Notes under the pieces: model-generated
What the model was told of the DNA's origin: nothing
What the model saw: only the letters and a program-made list of their open reading frames with translations
Database searches by the model: none
Part shown: positions 25,981 through 35,550 of the stretch, piece after piece
How positions within the stretch are numbered: position 1 is the stretch's first letter
Layout of the letters: every line of letters begins with the position of its first letter
Program-made: the position numbers and the translations under genes
NCBI RefSeq assembly: GCF_009799805.1
Contig: NZ_CP047050.1
Coordinates: 2,432,001-2,496,000 of the forward strand
Direction: 5' to 3'
DNA length: 64,000 nucleotides
From: Myroides phaeus
GTDB lineage: Bacteria; Bacteroidota; Bacteroidia; Flavobacteriales; Flavobacteriaceae

Positions 25981-27316
25981 TGTACTTAAAATTATCGGAT
26001 TAGTTTTTATCCTTTTTATTATGTTTAAAAAGGTATTAAAACTTCACTTTATAGACGTTCCTTTATTTTTAGCCTATTGTATGGCCTTTCTTGTAATACT
26101 CTTTTTAATCAATAATTTTTTGAGTAAGAAGTATTTATTACAAGTTAAAAAATACATTAAAGTAGATAATCGTAATGTATTAATTGTAACGGGGATAACT
26201 ACAGCAATTAATTTCACAATTATATTTATCCTTGGAATAGTATTAAAGTTGATTGATATAACAATAATTGGAGGGAAGCACACCTCTTACTTTATGTTAT
26301 ATGGCGGATTCAAGTCCATATTTAATTTTACGATCTTCATTAGTATTCTAATCGCTCTTTACTTATATATTAGGTTTACGTCACTTTCGAAAGATCAGAT
26401 AATAGAAGAACAGAAAGTAATAACCGGAAATGTATCAGCACAATTTGAGAGTTTAAAGAATCAATTAGATCCACATTTTTTGTTTAATAGCCTAAATGTA
26501 CTAAGTGCGTTGATAGAAGAAGATCAGCAAAAGGCTGTAGAGTTCAACAATTCACTTTCTAAAACGTATCGCTATATCTTAGATCAAAAGAATAAAGAGT
26601 TAGTTCCTTTAGAAGAAGAACTTGCTTTTGCAAAGACCTATATAGCATTGCTGCAAATGCGCTTTGAGGATAGTTTGACTTTTGAAATGCCACAGCACAT
26701 TAAACAAGAAGGGGCAAAGGTAGTTCCTTTGTCTTTACAATTGTTGCTTGAAAATGTTATCAAACACAATAAGGCAACTGCTTCAAAGCCTATTCATATC
26801 ATTATTAAGGAGGATACAGATGGTTATTTGCGCATTGAAAATAACCTAAATAAGAAACAAAAGCTGGATAACAGACAAGGAATAGGCCTTCAAAACATTG
26901 CTTCTCGTTATGGGTTGTTGACCAGTAAACCAATCAAGATTGAAGAAACAGAAGATTATTTCGCAGTAAGAATACCAATACTAACCAAAATTATAGAACA
27001 CATGAGAATTATTGACGTACCAGAGAATGAGCAAGAGATATTAATCGAAGCTAAAAAGAAAGTACAGCGAATCAAGAAGTTTTACGCACACTTGACGTCG
27101 TACATTATGGTGAATACCTTTCTAATAATGCTTAATTTGATAACAGCTCCTCAGTTTATGTGGAGTATGATTGTTCTTTTTGCGTGGGGTATTGGATTAG
27201 TGTCTGATGCTATGAGGACATATAATTATAACCTATTCCTTGGAAAGGATTGGGAAGATAAGAAGATTCGTGAATACGTAGAGAAGCATAAGAATAAACC
27301 AAAAGAATGGGATTAG
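25964..27316 (+). CDS. LytS-type sensor histidine kinase fused to a 2TM domain
   Basis: A 450-residue membrane kinase. Four hydrophobic spans (about 8-26, 32-51, 72-98 and 117-136) are followed by the His_kinase domain with the phospho-acceptor H171 in LDPHFLFNSLN. The ATPase part has an N-box-like LLLENVIKHN (near 260) and a G-box GIGLQN (near 301). After the kinase, residues about 345-445 form a second membrane unit: a charged helix, two spans separated by a short turn and a basic WED-rich end, as in the Bacteroidota 2TM domain. The fusion is distinctive. A cognate LytTR regulator is encoded downstream. Confidence 0.9.
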   Translation: MQEKNSVLKIIGLVFILFIMFKKVLKLHFIDVPLFLAYCMAFLVILFLINNFLSKKYLLQVKKYIKVDNRNVLIVTGITTAINFTIIFILGIVLKLIDITIIGGKHTSYFMLYGGFKSIFNFTIFISILIALYLYIRFTSLSKDQIIEEQKVITGNVSAQFESLKNQLDPHFLFNSLNVLSALIEEDQQKAVEFNNSLSKTYRYILDQKNKELVPLEEELAFAKTYIALLQMRFEDSLTFEMPQHIKQEGAKVVPLSLQLLLENVIKHNKATASKPIHIIIKEDTDGYLRIENNLNKKQKLDNRQGIGLQNIASRYGLLTSKPIKIEETEDYFAVRIPILTKIIEHMRIIDVPENEQEILIEAKKKVQRIKKFYAHLTSYIMVNTFLIMLNLITAPQFMWSMIVLFAWGIGLVSDAMRTYNYNLFLGKDWEDKKIREYVEKHKNKPKEWD

Positions 27317-27631
27317 ATGAAACAAGTTTATAACTTTAATCCAGCTGTTGTATCAGCTTTGGGGCAACTCTCAAGGTTGAGAAACAAACAGTTGTATTCA
27401 ATCATCTGCCAATCTATCCTCTGTTTAGGGATGTTAAGTTTTGTACTCTATGAGGATTTAGTGGGAATGGAGCAAGTTGTTATCAAGATTGGAAATCAGA
27501 ATGAAGGAACATTGTATGCCTATGTAATACTTCTTATTTGGCTTTTTTGTATCATTGTGAGGCTCATTCTCAATTATCTGGAAGATATTCCTTTATTGAG
27601 CAGTTTGCAAGATAAAATGGAACAGAAATAA
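27317..27631 (+). CDS. Small membrane protein between kinase and regulator
   Basis: A 104-residue protein starting immediately after the kinase stop codon, with two hydrophobic segments (about residues 24-44 and 65-86). It looks related in layout to the 2TM domain at the end of the kinase, but I see no clear shared motif. It lies between a sensor and its regulator and is therefore probably part of the signalling unit, for example as an accessory membrane partner. Family not recognised. Confidence 0.72.
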   Translation: MKQVYNFNPAVVSALGQLSRLRNKQLYSIICQSILCLGMLSFVLYEDLVGMEQVVIKIGNQNEGTLYAYVILLIWLFCIIVRLILNYLEDIPLLSSLQDKMEQK

Positions 27632-27674
27632 TTTGAGAAGATGAAAAGAACGTATGAATATCAATTAAAACTTA

Positions 27675-28439
27675 ATGACAAAATTTAATATAGTCATCGT
27701 AGAAGATGAAAAACCCGCAGCACGTTCACTTGAAAGAAAGTTGGAGAAATTAGGTTATTCTACAGCAATGAAACTTACGAGTGTTGAAGAAGCGGTTCAA
27801 TGGTTTGGTTCTAATCAAGAGCCAGACCTCATCTTTTTAGATATACAATTATCAGATGGATTATCATTTGAAATATTTGAACAAGTAGAGATTAACAGTG
27901 CTATTATCTTTACTACAGCGTATGATGAATACGCTTTGAGAGCATTTAAACTAAATAGTATAGACTATCTATTAAAGCCAATTCAGGAGGATGAATTAGC
28001 TAATGCTATACAGAAGTTTCAAAGTAATCGAGCAGCTATTTTTGGTTTTAACGAACAGTTAAATCTGTTCAAGCAATTCATGACTAATACAAGTCAGCCA
28101 GAGTACAAAGAACGCTTTTCAGTTAAGATTGGTTCACAGTTAAAAATTATTCAGCTAAAGGAAATTATGTGTTTTTATAGTGAAAACAAAGCTACCTATA
28201 TCAAGACGATTGAGGATAGAAATTACTTAATTGATCTATCTTTAGAAGAGATAGAGAAAATATTAAACCCTAATTTGTTCTTTAGGATTAATAGGAAATT
28301 TATAATAGAATTGACATCTATTAAAGAAATAAGTATTTATAGTAATTCACGTTTAAAGATAAGTTTGCTAAAATACGATAATGATGATTTAATCGTAAGT
28401 AGGGAGAAAGTTAATGATTTTAAAAAATGGATTGAATAG
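27675..28439 (+). CDS. LytTR-type response regulator
   Basis: A 254-residue two-domain regulator. The receiver domain (residues 5-120) has the acidic pair E10/D11, the phospho-acceptor D56 in LIFLDIQLS, T/A near 84 (FTTAYDE) and K105 in LLKPI. The LytTR DNA-binding domain (about 150-250) contains MCFYSENKATYI and the terminal FFRINRKFIIELTSI. It acts in the cytoplasm under control of the kinase two genes upstream. A 15-codon mini-frame at 27641-27688 overlaps the ATG and could couple translation. Confidence 0.92.
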   Translation: MTKFNIVIVEDEKPAARSLERKLEKLGYSTAMKLTSVEEAVQWFGSNQEPDLIFLDIQLSDGLSFEIFEQVEINSAIIFTTAYDEYALRAFKLNSIDYLLKPIQEDELANAIQKFQSNRAAIFGFNEQLNLFKQFMTNTSQPEYKERFSVKIGSQLKIIQLKEIMCFYSENKATYIKTIEDRNYLIDLSLEEIEKILNPNLFFRINRKFIIELTSIKEISIYSNSRLKISLLKYDNDDLIVSREKVNDFKKWIE

Positions 28440-28496
28440 TAGATTTAATCTAAGAAAGTTTCTATTTTTAATAAAATAAATTACAATTAAACTATA

Positions 28497-29639
28497 ATGA
28501 AAAAATTAAGTGTATTACTATTATCTGTTTTAGCTTTTGTTTCTTGTAACAAAGCAGGTAAGATTGAGGTAGAAACAGATAATATTTCTGATGATACAAA
28601 AGTAGAGATTCTAACAAGAGAAGCTGGTTCTAACGAACCTAAAGCAATCGCTTCTGGAGTTGTAAAAGATGGGAAAGTAGTTTTAGACAATCCTTTTACA
28701 GAGGCAGATGAAGCATTCTTAAAATTTGGTGACGGATTAGAATCAACTGTATTTTTCTTAGGAGAACCAGGAACAATTACAATCAAATACGATCAAAAAA
28801 ATCCAAGTAAACCTTTAGTAGGGGGAACAGATAACAATAAAAAGTTACAAGCTTTCCAAGATAAAATGGCGCCAGTTATTGAAAGAATGATGGCATTTTA
28901 TAATGAGGATGGTATGGAAATGATGATGTTGCAACAAAGTAACGAGGGACAAAATGACCAACGTATTAAAGAGTTGCAAGATAAATCACAGGCAATTATG
29001 ACTGAGTTAGATGGTAAGTTAACTGAGTTCAAAGAAGAGAATAAAAACTCTGTACTTGGATTATTAGCTTTCTACCAACAAATGGGTAACCAAGAAATGG
29101 ATGCTAATGAATTACAAAAAGAGTTTGATACTTTCTCTGTAGATTTAAAAGGATCTAAAATTGGTAAGAAAATCCAGGCTAACTTAGATATGTTACAAGA
29201 CCAACCTGAGGCTTTAAGCATAGGAGAGAAGTTACCAGATTTTAAAGGATTAACTCCAGAAGGTAAAGAGTTGACTTTGAATACTTTTATTGAAGGTAAA
29301 AAACTTATTTTAGTTGATATTTGGGCTTCTTGGTGTGGACCATGTCGTCAAGAAAATCCAAACCTTGTTAAAGCTTACGAAAAGTACAAAAGCAAAGGAT
29401 TTGAGATTATTGGTTATTCTTTAGATAAAGATGACGCAGGATGGAAAGGTGCAATTGCAAAAGATAAATTAGCTTGGGCTCAAGTTTCTAACTTATTATA
29501 CTGGGATGATCCAATCGTTGGAGCTTATGGAATTGAAGGAATTCCAGCAAGTTTCTTAATTGACGGAAATGGTAATATCTTAGAACAAAATTTAAGAGGA
29601 GCTGAATTAGAAAAAGCTATCGAAAAATATTTAAAATAA
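28497..29639 (+). CDS. TlpA-like thioredoxin-fold lipoprotein (DUF4369 type)
   Basis: A 380-residue lipoprotein (Cys17, FVSC) of the periplasm. The N-terminal 20-110 region resembles DUF4369 (beta sandwich found before thioredoxin domains in Bacteroidota). A central helical linker (about 115-240) is Met- and Gln-rich. The C-terminal domain (245-380) is an AhpC/TlpA thioredoxin fold with active site WASWCGPC (C280 and C283), and cis-Pro in GIPASFLID. Such proteins reduce disulphides in the periplasm, for instance in cytochrome maturation. The two active-site Cys are intact. Confidence 0.9.
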   Translation: MKKLSVLLLSVLAFVSCNKAGKIEVETDNISDDTKVEILTREAGSNEPKAIASGVVKDGKVVLDNPFTEADEAFLKFGDGLESTVFFLGEPGTITIKYDQKNPSKPLVGGTDNNKKLQAFQDKMAPVIERMMAFYNEDGMEMMMLQQSNEGQNDQRIKELQDKSQAIMTELDGKLTEFKEENKNSVLGLLAFYQQMGNQEMDANELQKEFDTFSVDLKGSKIGKKIQANLDMLQDQPEALSIGEKLPDFKGLTPEGKELTLNTFIEGKKLILVDIWASWCGPCRQENPNLVKAYEKYKSKGFEIIGYSLDKDDAGWKGAIAKDKLAWAQVSNLLYWDDPIVGAYGIEGIPASFLIDGNGNILEQNLRGAELEKAIEKYLK

Positions 29640-29660
29640 GATTTATAATCTAAAGCATAA

Positions 29661-29693
29661 AAAAGCCCGTAAGTTTTATACTTACGGGCTTTT
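29661..29693. terminator. Bidirectional terminator
   Basis: Perfect 13-bp stem AAAAGCCCGTAAG (29661-29673, 29681-29693) between converging genes, flanked by A-run and T-rich DNA. Confidence 0.87.
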
Positions 29694-29709
29694 ATTTTTA
29701 TGACAACTA

Positions 29710-30432
29710 TTAGAAGTTTGGTCTTAAGTTGTATTTTTTATAGAATGTGTCAAGTACATCGACAACTTCATCTGCAGAATCAACTAATTTGATCAAGTTC
29801 ATATCTTCAGGACAAATGCTACTGTGTTTTTCTAACAAAGTAGATTTAATCCATTCAATTAAACCTCCCCAGAACTCAGTACCTACAAGTACGATAGGGA
29901 ACTTAGCAATTTTCTTAGTTTGAATTAATGTAATCGCTTCAAACAACTCATCTAATGTTCCAAATCCACCTGGCATAACTACGAATCCTTGAGAATACTT
30001 AACAAACATTACTTTTCTAACGAAGAAGTAATCGAATTGTAAGTTCTTGTCTTGATCGATATATGGGTTGAAATGTTGCTCAAAAGGCAATTCAATGTTT
30101 AAACCAACTGAAACACCTTTTCCAAGATGAGCTCCTTTGTTACCAGCTTCCATGATACCAGGTCCTCCACCTGTAATTACACCATATCCAGCCTGGCTAA
30201 TTTTGAAAGCAATTTCCTCTGCTAATTTGTAATAAGGATCTTCTTTTTTAGTACGTGCAGATCCGAAGATAGAAACAGAAGGACCGATACGTCCCATTTT
30301 TTCATATCCGTTTACGAATTCTGACATAATTTTAAAAATCCCCCAAGAGTCATTAGTCTTGATCTCATTCCATGATCTTTGTTTGAATTTTTCTTGGATT
30401 TTAGCTTCGTCACTTTTTACTACATCTTTCAT
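29710..30432 (-). CDS. LOG family protein (TIGR00730-like)
   Basis: A 240-residue cytoplasmic Rossmann-type protein of the LOG family. The two hallmarks are GGGPGIMEAGNKGA and PGGFGTLDE, which form the phosphoribohydrolase active site in the plant cytokinin-activating LOG enzymes. Bacterial members hydrolyse AMP-type nucleotides to base and ribose phosphate; the substrate here is not known. A TTG two codons upstream could also start the frame; I chose the ATG at 30432. It starts 6 bp after uvrA, so the two are probably co-transcribed. Confidence 0.88.
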   Translation of the reverse strand: MKDVVKSDEAKIQEKFKQRSWNEIKTNDSWGIFKIMSEFVNGYEKMGRIGPSVSIFGSARTKKEDPYYKLAEEIAFKISQAGYGVITGGGPGIMEAGNKGAHLGKGVSVGLNIELPFEQHFNPYIDQDKNLQFDYFFVRKVMFVKYSQGFVVMPGGFGTLDELFEAITLIQTKKIAKFPIVLVGTEFWGGLIEWIKSTLLEKHSSICPEDMNLIKLVDSADEVVDVLDTFYKKYNLRPNF

Positions 30433-30438
30433 AATCAA

Positions 30439-33273
30439 TTAATTTTTTAACTCGTGTTTTAAAAACTGAGCAGTGTAACTTTTCTTATTTTTAACTATTT
30501 CTTCAGGTGTACCAACAGCTATTATCTGTCCACCTTTGCTACCTCCTTCATACCCCACATCAATTACATAATCTGCCAATTTGATTACGTCAAGGTTGTG
30601 TTCAATAATCAATATAGTATTACCTTTTTCCACAAGACGTTCTATGACCTCCATTAAAACACGGATATCTTCAAAGTGTAAACCAGTTGTTGGTTCGTCT
30701 AAAATGTAAAAAGTATTACCAGTATCTTTCTTAGATAATTCGGTAGCTAATTTGATTCGCTGAGCTTCTCCTCCAGATAGAGTAGTGCTTTGTTGCCCTA
30801 AGGTTATGTACCCAAGTCCCACCTCATCAATAGTTTTCAATTTACGATATATTTTTGGAATATTCTCAAAAAATTCCACACCTTCTGTAACGGTCATATT
30901 TAAAACATCAGAAATAGACTTTCCTTTATATCTAATCTCTAAAGTTTCTCTATTAAAGCGCTTTCCTTGACAAGTTTCGCACTCTACATATACATCTGGT
31001 AAGAATCCCATTTCAATGGTTCTTACTCCAGATCCTTCACAAGTATCACATCTTCCACCTTTTACATTAAAGCTAAATCTACCAGGTTTATAGCCTCTGA
31101 TAGACGCTTCAGGTATTTGAGCAAATAGATTACGAATATCAGAAAATACCTCTGTATAAGTTGCAGGGTTAGACCTTGGCGTTCTACCAATCGGACTTTG
31201 GTCAATACAAATAACCTTATCAATGTGCTCTAATCCTTCAATTTTCTTATAAGGTTGTGGTTTTGCCACAGCATGATAAAAATGAGTATTTAAAATAGGG
31301 TATAAGGTACCATTCACTAAAGTAGATTTACCCGAACCAGAAACTCCCGTTACACAAGTCATTGTTCCCAATGGAATTTCAATACTTACATTCTTTAGGT
31401 TATTACCTGTTGCCCCTTTTAATTTTAAGAAATTCCCATTGCCCTTTCTACGTTCAGACGGAATCTCAATCTTCATTTTACCATTTAAGTAATTGGCTGT
31501 AAGTGTATCTTCTTTCAACAACTCTTTAGGCGTACCAGCACTAATTATTTTACCACCATTTTTTCCTGCTTTCGGACCAATATCAATTACGTAATCAGCG
31601 CGTTCAATCATATCTTTATCGTGCTCAACAACCAATACAGAGTTACCAATATCTCTAAGTGATTCAAGCGATTTGATCAAACGCTCATTATCGCGTTGAT
31701 GCAACCCAATACTTGGCTCATCTAAGATATATAACACTCCTACAAGTTGAGAACCAATCTGTGTTGCCAAGCGTATACGCTGAGCTTCACCACCTGATAA
31801 AGTACGTGAACTACGGTTTAATGACAAATACGTTAAACCAACATCTTGTAAAAAGGAAAGACGTGTAGTAATTTCCTTTAATACTTCTGTACCAATACTC
31901 TTTTGTTTTTCAGATAGTTTTGGTGTTAATTCATTAAACCAGTTGATCAAAGACTCAACGTCCATTTGAATTAAATCACCAATATTTTGTTCGCCAATTT
32001 TAAAGTAAAGCGCTTCTTTTTTCAAACGAGAACCATTACAAGAAGGACAAACGATTTCATCCATGTATTCTTTAGCCCAACGTTTTATAGTCGCACTTTC
32101 ACTTTCGTCAAATTGGTTTTTGATAAAGTTGGTAATCCCTTCAAAGTCGATTTTATAGTTCTTAGTAATCCCAGCAACCTTAGAAACGACAGAGAAACTC
32201 TCTTGTCCACCATTTAAAATAATGTCCATAGCCTCTTCTGAGATATCTTTAATTGGCGTAGTCATTGTAAAATCATACTTCTGACCAATTGTCTCCAACT
32301 GTTTATATATCCACGATTTCTTCTCTGTACCCACAGGCGCTAAACCACCATTGGCAATAGATAATTTGTTGTCTGGAATAATCTTAGACAGATTAATCTC
32401 ATTAACAACACCTAATCCATTACACGACTCACACGCCCCTTTAGGAGAGTTGAAAGAGAAGTTGTTCGGCTCAGGTTTAGAGTAAGAAATACCCGTAGAA
32501 GGACACATCAAATGTCTACTAAAAAAGCGCACTTCCTTAGCATCGTGTTCTAAGACCATAATAGTATCATCACCATAATGCATAGCTACTTTGATACTCT
32601 CTGTCAAACGCTGTTTTGTTGCCTCAGAATCATCTACAGCTACGCGGTCAATAACAATTTCGATATCGTGAGTTTTATAGCGGTCAACTTTCATTCCCGA
32701 TTCTAAATCTCTGATTTCTCCATCTACGCGTACTTTTAGGAAACCTTGCTTAGCTACTTGTTCAAATAGTTCGCGATAATGTCCCTTTCTGGAACGTACG
32801 ACAGGAGCTAAGATATTTACCCTTTTACCATCAAAATCAGTTGTAATTAGATCAAGTATCTGTTCGTCAGAATAGCTCACCATCTTTTCGCCCGTATTAT
32901 AGCTATATGCTTCACCCGCACGAGCAAATAAAAGACGTAAGAAATCGTATATCTCTGTTATTGTCCCCACAGTAGAACGAGGACTTTTATTTGTAGTTTT
33001 TTGTTCAATCGCAATTACAGGCGATAGTCCATCAATTTTATCAACGTCAGGTCTTTCAAGACCACCTAAAAATTGTCGCGCATACGCAGAAAAAGTTTCT
33101 ATGTAACGACGCTGCCCTTCAGCATATATAGTATCAAATGCCAATGAAGATTTTCCTGAACCTGATAATCCTGTAATAACAACAAGTTTTTCTCTCGGAA
33201 TAGAGACATCAATATTTTTTAAATTGTGTGCTCTTGCTCCTAATACTTCAATTGTTTCTTCTGTTTTAGCCAT
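30439..33273 (-). CDS. uvrA: Excinuclease ABC subunit A
   Basis: A 944-residue DNA damage-recognition ATPase of nucleotide excision repair. It has two ABC modules: first Walker A GLSGSGKSS (near 32-40) with signature LSGGEAQRIRLA in the middle, second Walker A GVSGSGKST (near 640) with a second LSGGEAQRIKLA. Zinc-binding Cys sets are visible as CESCNGLG and CDTCEGSG/CETCQGKRF, and TPRSNPATYTE is intact. The frame is open ten codons upstream, but the ATG at 33273 (MAKTEE) gives the usual N-terminus. A TATCTTTG box (minus, 33291-33298) leaves a leader of roughly 14 bp. Confidence 0.97.
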   Translation of the reverse strand: MAKTEETIEVLGARAHNLKNIDVSIPREKLVVITGLSGSGKSSLAFDTIYAEGQRRYIETFSAYARQFLGGLERPDVDKIDGLSPVIAIEQKTTNKSPRSTVGTITEIYDFLRLLFARAGEAYSYNTGEKMVSYSDEQILDLITTDFDGKRVNILAPVVRSRKGHYRELFEQVAKQGFLKVRVDGEIRDLESGMKVDRYKTHDIEIVIDRVAVDDSEATKQRLTESIKVAMHYGDDTIMVLEHDAKEVRFFSRHLMCPSTGISYSKPEPNNFSFNSPKGACESCNGLGVVNEINLSKIIPDNKLSIANGGLAPVGTEKKSWIYKQLETIGQKYDFTMTTPIKDISEEAMDIILNGGQESFSVVSKVAGITKNYKIDFEGITNFIKNQFDESESATIKRWAKEYMDEIVCPSCNGSRLKKEALYFKIGEQNIGDLIQMDVESLINWFNELTPKLSEKQKSIGTEVLKEITTRLSFLQDVGLTYLSLNRSSRTLSGGEAQRIRLATQIGSQLVGVLYILDEPSIGLHQRDNERLIKSLESLRDIGNSVLVVEHDKDMIERADYVIDIGPKAGKNGGKIISAGTPKELLKEDTLTANYLNGKMKIEIPSERRKGNGNFLKLKGATGNNLKNVSIEIPLGTMTCVTGVSGSGKSTLVNGTLYPILNTHFYHAVAKPQPYKKIEGLEHIDKVICIDQSPIGRTPRSNPATYTEVFSDIRNLFAQIPEASIRGYKPGRFSFNVKGGRCDTCEGSGVRTIEMGFLPDVYVECETCQGKRFNRETLEIRYKGKSISDVLNMTVTEGVEFFENIPKIYRKLKTIDEVGLGYITLGQQSTTLSGGEAQRIKLATELSKKDTGNTFYILDEPTTGLHFEDIRVLMEVIERLVEKGNTILIIEHNLDVIKLADYVIDVGYEGGSKGGQIIAVGTPEEIVKNKKSYTAQFLKHELKN

Positions 33274-33660
33274 ATTTTTTTGCAAAGTAACAAAGATACA
33301 CATTTATACCTTTTTAAAGAAGTTTTACGACTATACACTTGCTAAGATTAATAGCATTTTAAGAAAGGAGAATGACTTATAAGTAAAACGACAAACTACT
33401 ACTTTAGAGAAATACATTCTATTAGTCGTGCTTACAGAAATAACACAGTTAAGGATATCAATTAGGGGTATGGTGTAAAACAGTAAACGATAATTTTGAG
33501 AAATCCATTACTGCAATCATAAGAGAAGAAATACCATCAGCTAACAGAAGGTTGGTTAGAAGATAAAAAGCCACAAGAAATTGGTTGAAAAGACAGATGA
33601 TGAGTTGATATATAGCTATTTGCCTATTCTGTCTGTAGGAAGGTGGGAGTAGAGATAACA
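33274..33660. other. Non-coding stretch upstream of uvrA
   Basis: It holds the uvrA -7 box (33291-33298, TATCTTTG on minus). On the plus strand two short frames, 33453-33563 (37 codons) and one further on containing KLVEKTDDELIYSY (about 33570-33650), read like protein fragments in different frames, which suggests a decayed gene. I cannot name a parent, and the minus-strand frame 33458-33691 looks like chance. Confidence 0.4.
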
Positions 33661-33695
33661 GAAAATAAAATAGGGTGACCTTTTGGGACACCCTA
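33661..33695 (-). terminator. Terminator of the META-domain gene
   Basis: Stem TAGGGTG/CACCCTA (33671-33677 and 33689-33695) with a short extension; on the minus strand followed by T-rich TATTTTATTTT. Confidence 0.78.
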
Positions 33696-33720
33696 CTTAG
33701 ATTATAGTATGAAGAACTAA

Positions 33721-34221
33721 TTATTTAGCAACTTCAGCTTTTTTGAATTTTAAAACTACTTTATCAGCAGCGATGAAGTTTAACTCACCATCTTTAATTT
33801 CATATGAAGTAGCAGATTGTAAAGCTTTGTTGAAAGCAACATCAGAAACGCCTTCACAGAACATTCTTGTTGCTGCAAGTTTATCACCAATAGCGATACC
33901 ATTGTTTTCTTTAGCTTCATAAGTACCAGTAATATTATTACATCCATCAGTTCCGTGAACAGAGTCAGTTCCTTCAAATGTTAACGCTGGTTTTTTGTTA
34001 GGGAATAATTCATCTAACGTTTTTCCTTCAGTATCAGCTGTTGTAATTGCAGCTAATTCCCAAGCTTGGTTGATGCTTTCTACTTCTGCAGTAGCTTCTT
34101 TCGTTACATCAGTTGTAGCTTCTTGTTCTGTTGTTACTTCTTCTTTTGCTTCTTTTTTGTCGTTACATCCTACAAAAGCAACAGAGAAAGCAAAAGCAAG
34201 CATTAATACGGTCTTTTTCAT
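33721..34221 (-). CDS. META-domain lipoprotein (HslJ-like)
   Basis: A 166-residue lipoprotein (lipobox FVGC, Cys near residue 19) with a Glu/Thr-rich linker, then a META domain from about residue 53: WELAAITTADTEGK, PALTFEGTDSVHGTDGCNNITGTYE and TRMFCEGVSD, which match the conserved strands of the HslJ/META fold. META proteins are envelope proteins linked in E. coli to heat or drug resistance; a precise function is lacking. A -7 box TATTTTTG lies on the minus strand at 34248-34255. Confidence 0.9.
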   Translation of the reverse strand: MKKTVLMLAFAFSVAFVGCNDKKEAKEEVTTEQEATTDVTKEATAEVESINQAWELAAITTADTEGKTLDELFPNKKPALTFEGTDSVHGTDGCNNITGTYEAKENNGIAIGDKLAATRMFCEGVSDVAFNKALQSATSYEIKDGELNFIAADKVVLKFKKAEVAK

Positions 34222-34451
34222 AATTATTTTGTTTACTTAATTCTAAACAAAAATATAGAAAATAAATTGATATTATCTAATTAATGTCGTGTTTTTTTAT
34301 TGATTCCCTTGTTAGATTTGCTATAAGTTTAATCTATTAGAGATTATTATGAATTAATAATTTAATAGAAAGACGCGGTTTTAGCCCAATACACTATATC
34401 GAATAAGGTTTGCTTACTTAAATTAAAAGGTATTTATTGTACTTTTAGGCT

Positions 34452-35441
34452 ATGAATAACAAAGAGATTATGAAAGCAGCTATATTATATAAATCGGGAA
34501 CAACCCCACAATACAACGAAATTGATACGCCAACTGAAATAGGGGAGCACCAAAGATTGATTACAGTTAAAGCCGCTGCAGTTAAGAATCTGGATAAAGC
34601 AAGGGTTAATGGTAAACATTACGCCAGCTATAATAGTTTTCCAACTGTTGTAGGTATAGATGGAGTAGGTGTTTTAGATGATGGTACACGTGTTTACGCA
34701 CAAGGAGTAACGGGAATGATTGCTGAAAAAGCAATTATCACAGATAACTTTACACCAGTTCCACACGATTTAGACGATATAACAGCTGCTGCATTACCCA
34801 ATGCTGTTTTAGGATCAGCGATGCCTTTATTGATTAGAGGAAAACTTCAGGAAGGGCAGAATGTACTCTTTAATGGGGCTACAGGTGTAACTGGACAAGT
34901 GGCAGTGCAGATTGCAAAGTTTTACGGTGCTAACCAAATTATTGTTACTGGTCGTAATGAGCGAATTTTAGAACAATTAAAATCGTATGGTGCTACACAC
35001 GTTGTAAGCTTAAAAGGTACAGATGAAGAAATCAAAGACAAATTAGCGGCCATTCACAAGGAAACACCAATAGATATGGTAATTGATTATCTATGGGGAA
35101 AACCTATTACTTTAATCCTCGATGTTTTAAAAGGAGGAGCAATACATCATAAATCACATACAACCAAAATAATTACGGCAGGAGATATGGCTGGTAAAGA
35201 AATCTCTTTATCATCAGCTATCTTGAGAAGTTCAGCAATAGAAATCTTAGGTTCAGGTTTTGGAAGTTTGTCAGAATCAGAATTAATTGTATTCAACAAA
35301 GTAATCTTACCTGAGTTATTTTTGTTAGCTGCCAATAAGAAATTGCATATCAATACAGAGGTCTATCCATTGGAAAAAATAGAAGAAGCGTGGAATCTTC
35401 AAATTCCAAGTGGTTCACGTTTAGTCATCAAGATAGCGTAA
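34452..35441 (+). CDS. Zinc-type alcohol dehydrogenase-like / quinone oxidoreductase
   Basis: A 329-residue MDR-superfamily oxidoreductase. The NAD(P)H-binding motif is GATGVTGQVAVQIA near residues 139-152, followed by GRNERIL. It has no catalytic zinc ligands (no GHE motif), so it belongs to the zinc-free quinone-reductase side of the family. The substrate is unknown. The ATG at 34452 is followed by a second ATG at codon 7, which could be the true start. Cytoplasmic. It ends before the hairpin at 35493. Confidence 0.82.
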   Translation: MNNKEIMKAAILYKSGTTPQYNEIDTPTEIGEHQRLITVKAAAVKNLDKARVNGKHYASYNSFPTVVGIDGVGVLDDGTRVYAQGVTGMIAEKAIITDNFTPVPHDLDDITAAALPNAVLGSAMPLLIRGKLQEGQNVLFNGATGVTGQVAVQIAKFYGANQIIVTGRNERILEQLKSYGATHVVSLKGTDEEIKDKLAAIHKETPIDMVIDYLWGKPITLILDVLKGGAIHHKSHTTKIITAGDMAGKEISLSSAILRSSAIEILGSGFGSLSESELIVFNKVILPELFLLAANKKLHINTEVYPLEKIEEAWNLQIPSGSRLVIKIA

Positions 35442-35492
35442 ACATACTTATAAGCCTAAAGATTGTTTAGCCTTAAATATAATTGTTTAAAG

Positions 35493-35526
35493 AATAGGAA
35501 GTTTTGTAGAAAACTTCCTATTTTTG
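35493..35526 (+). terminator. Terminator upstream of the NCS2 permease
   Basis: 12-bp stem AATAGGAAGTTT/AAACTTCCTATT (35493-35504, 35511-35522), followed by TTTT. It runs into TATTTTTG (35519-35526), a possible -7 box for the permease. Confidence 0.72.
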
Positions 35527-35550
35527 TTTGCTTAAACGCAACAACACAAA

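Noticed and set aside
33458..33691. A 77-residue minus-strand frame between uvrA and the META gene.
   Set aside because: No recognisable pattern, runs through the META terminator; the plus-strand fragments look more like former coding sequence.
35493..35550. Purine riboswitch before the NCS2 permease.
   Set aside because: The sequence is a simple hairpin; no purine-aptamer core or conserved junction bases are visible.
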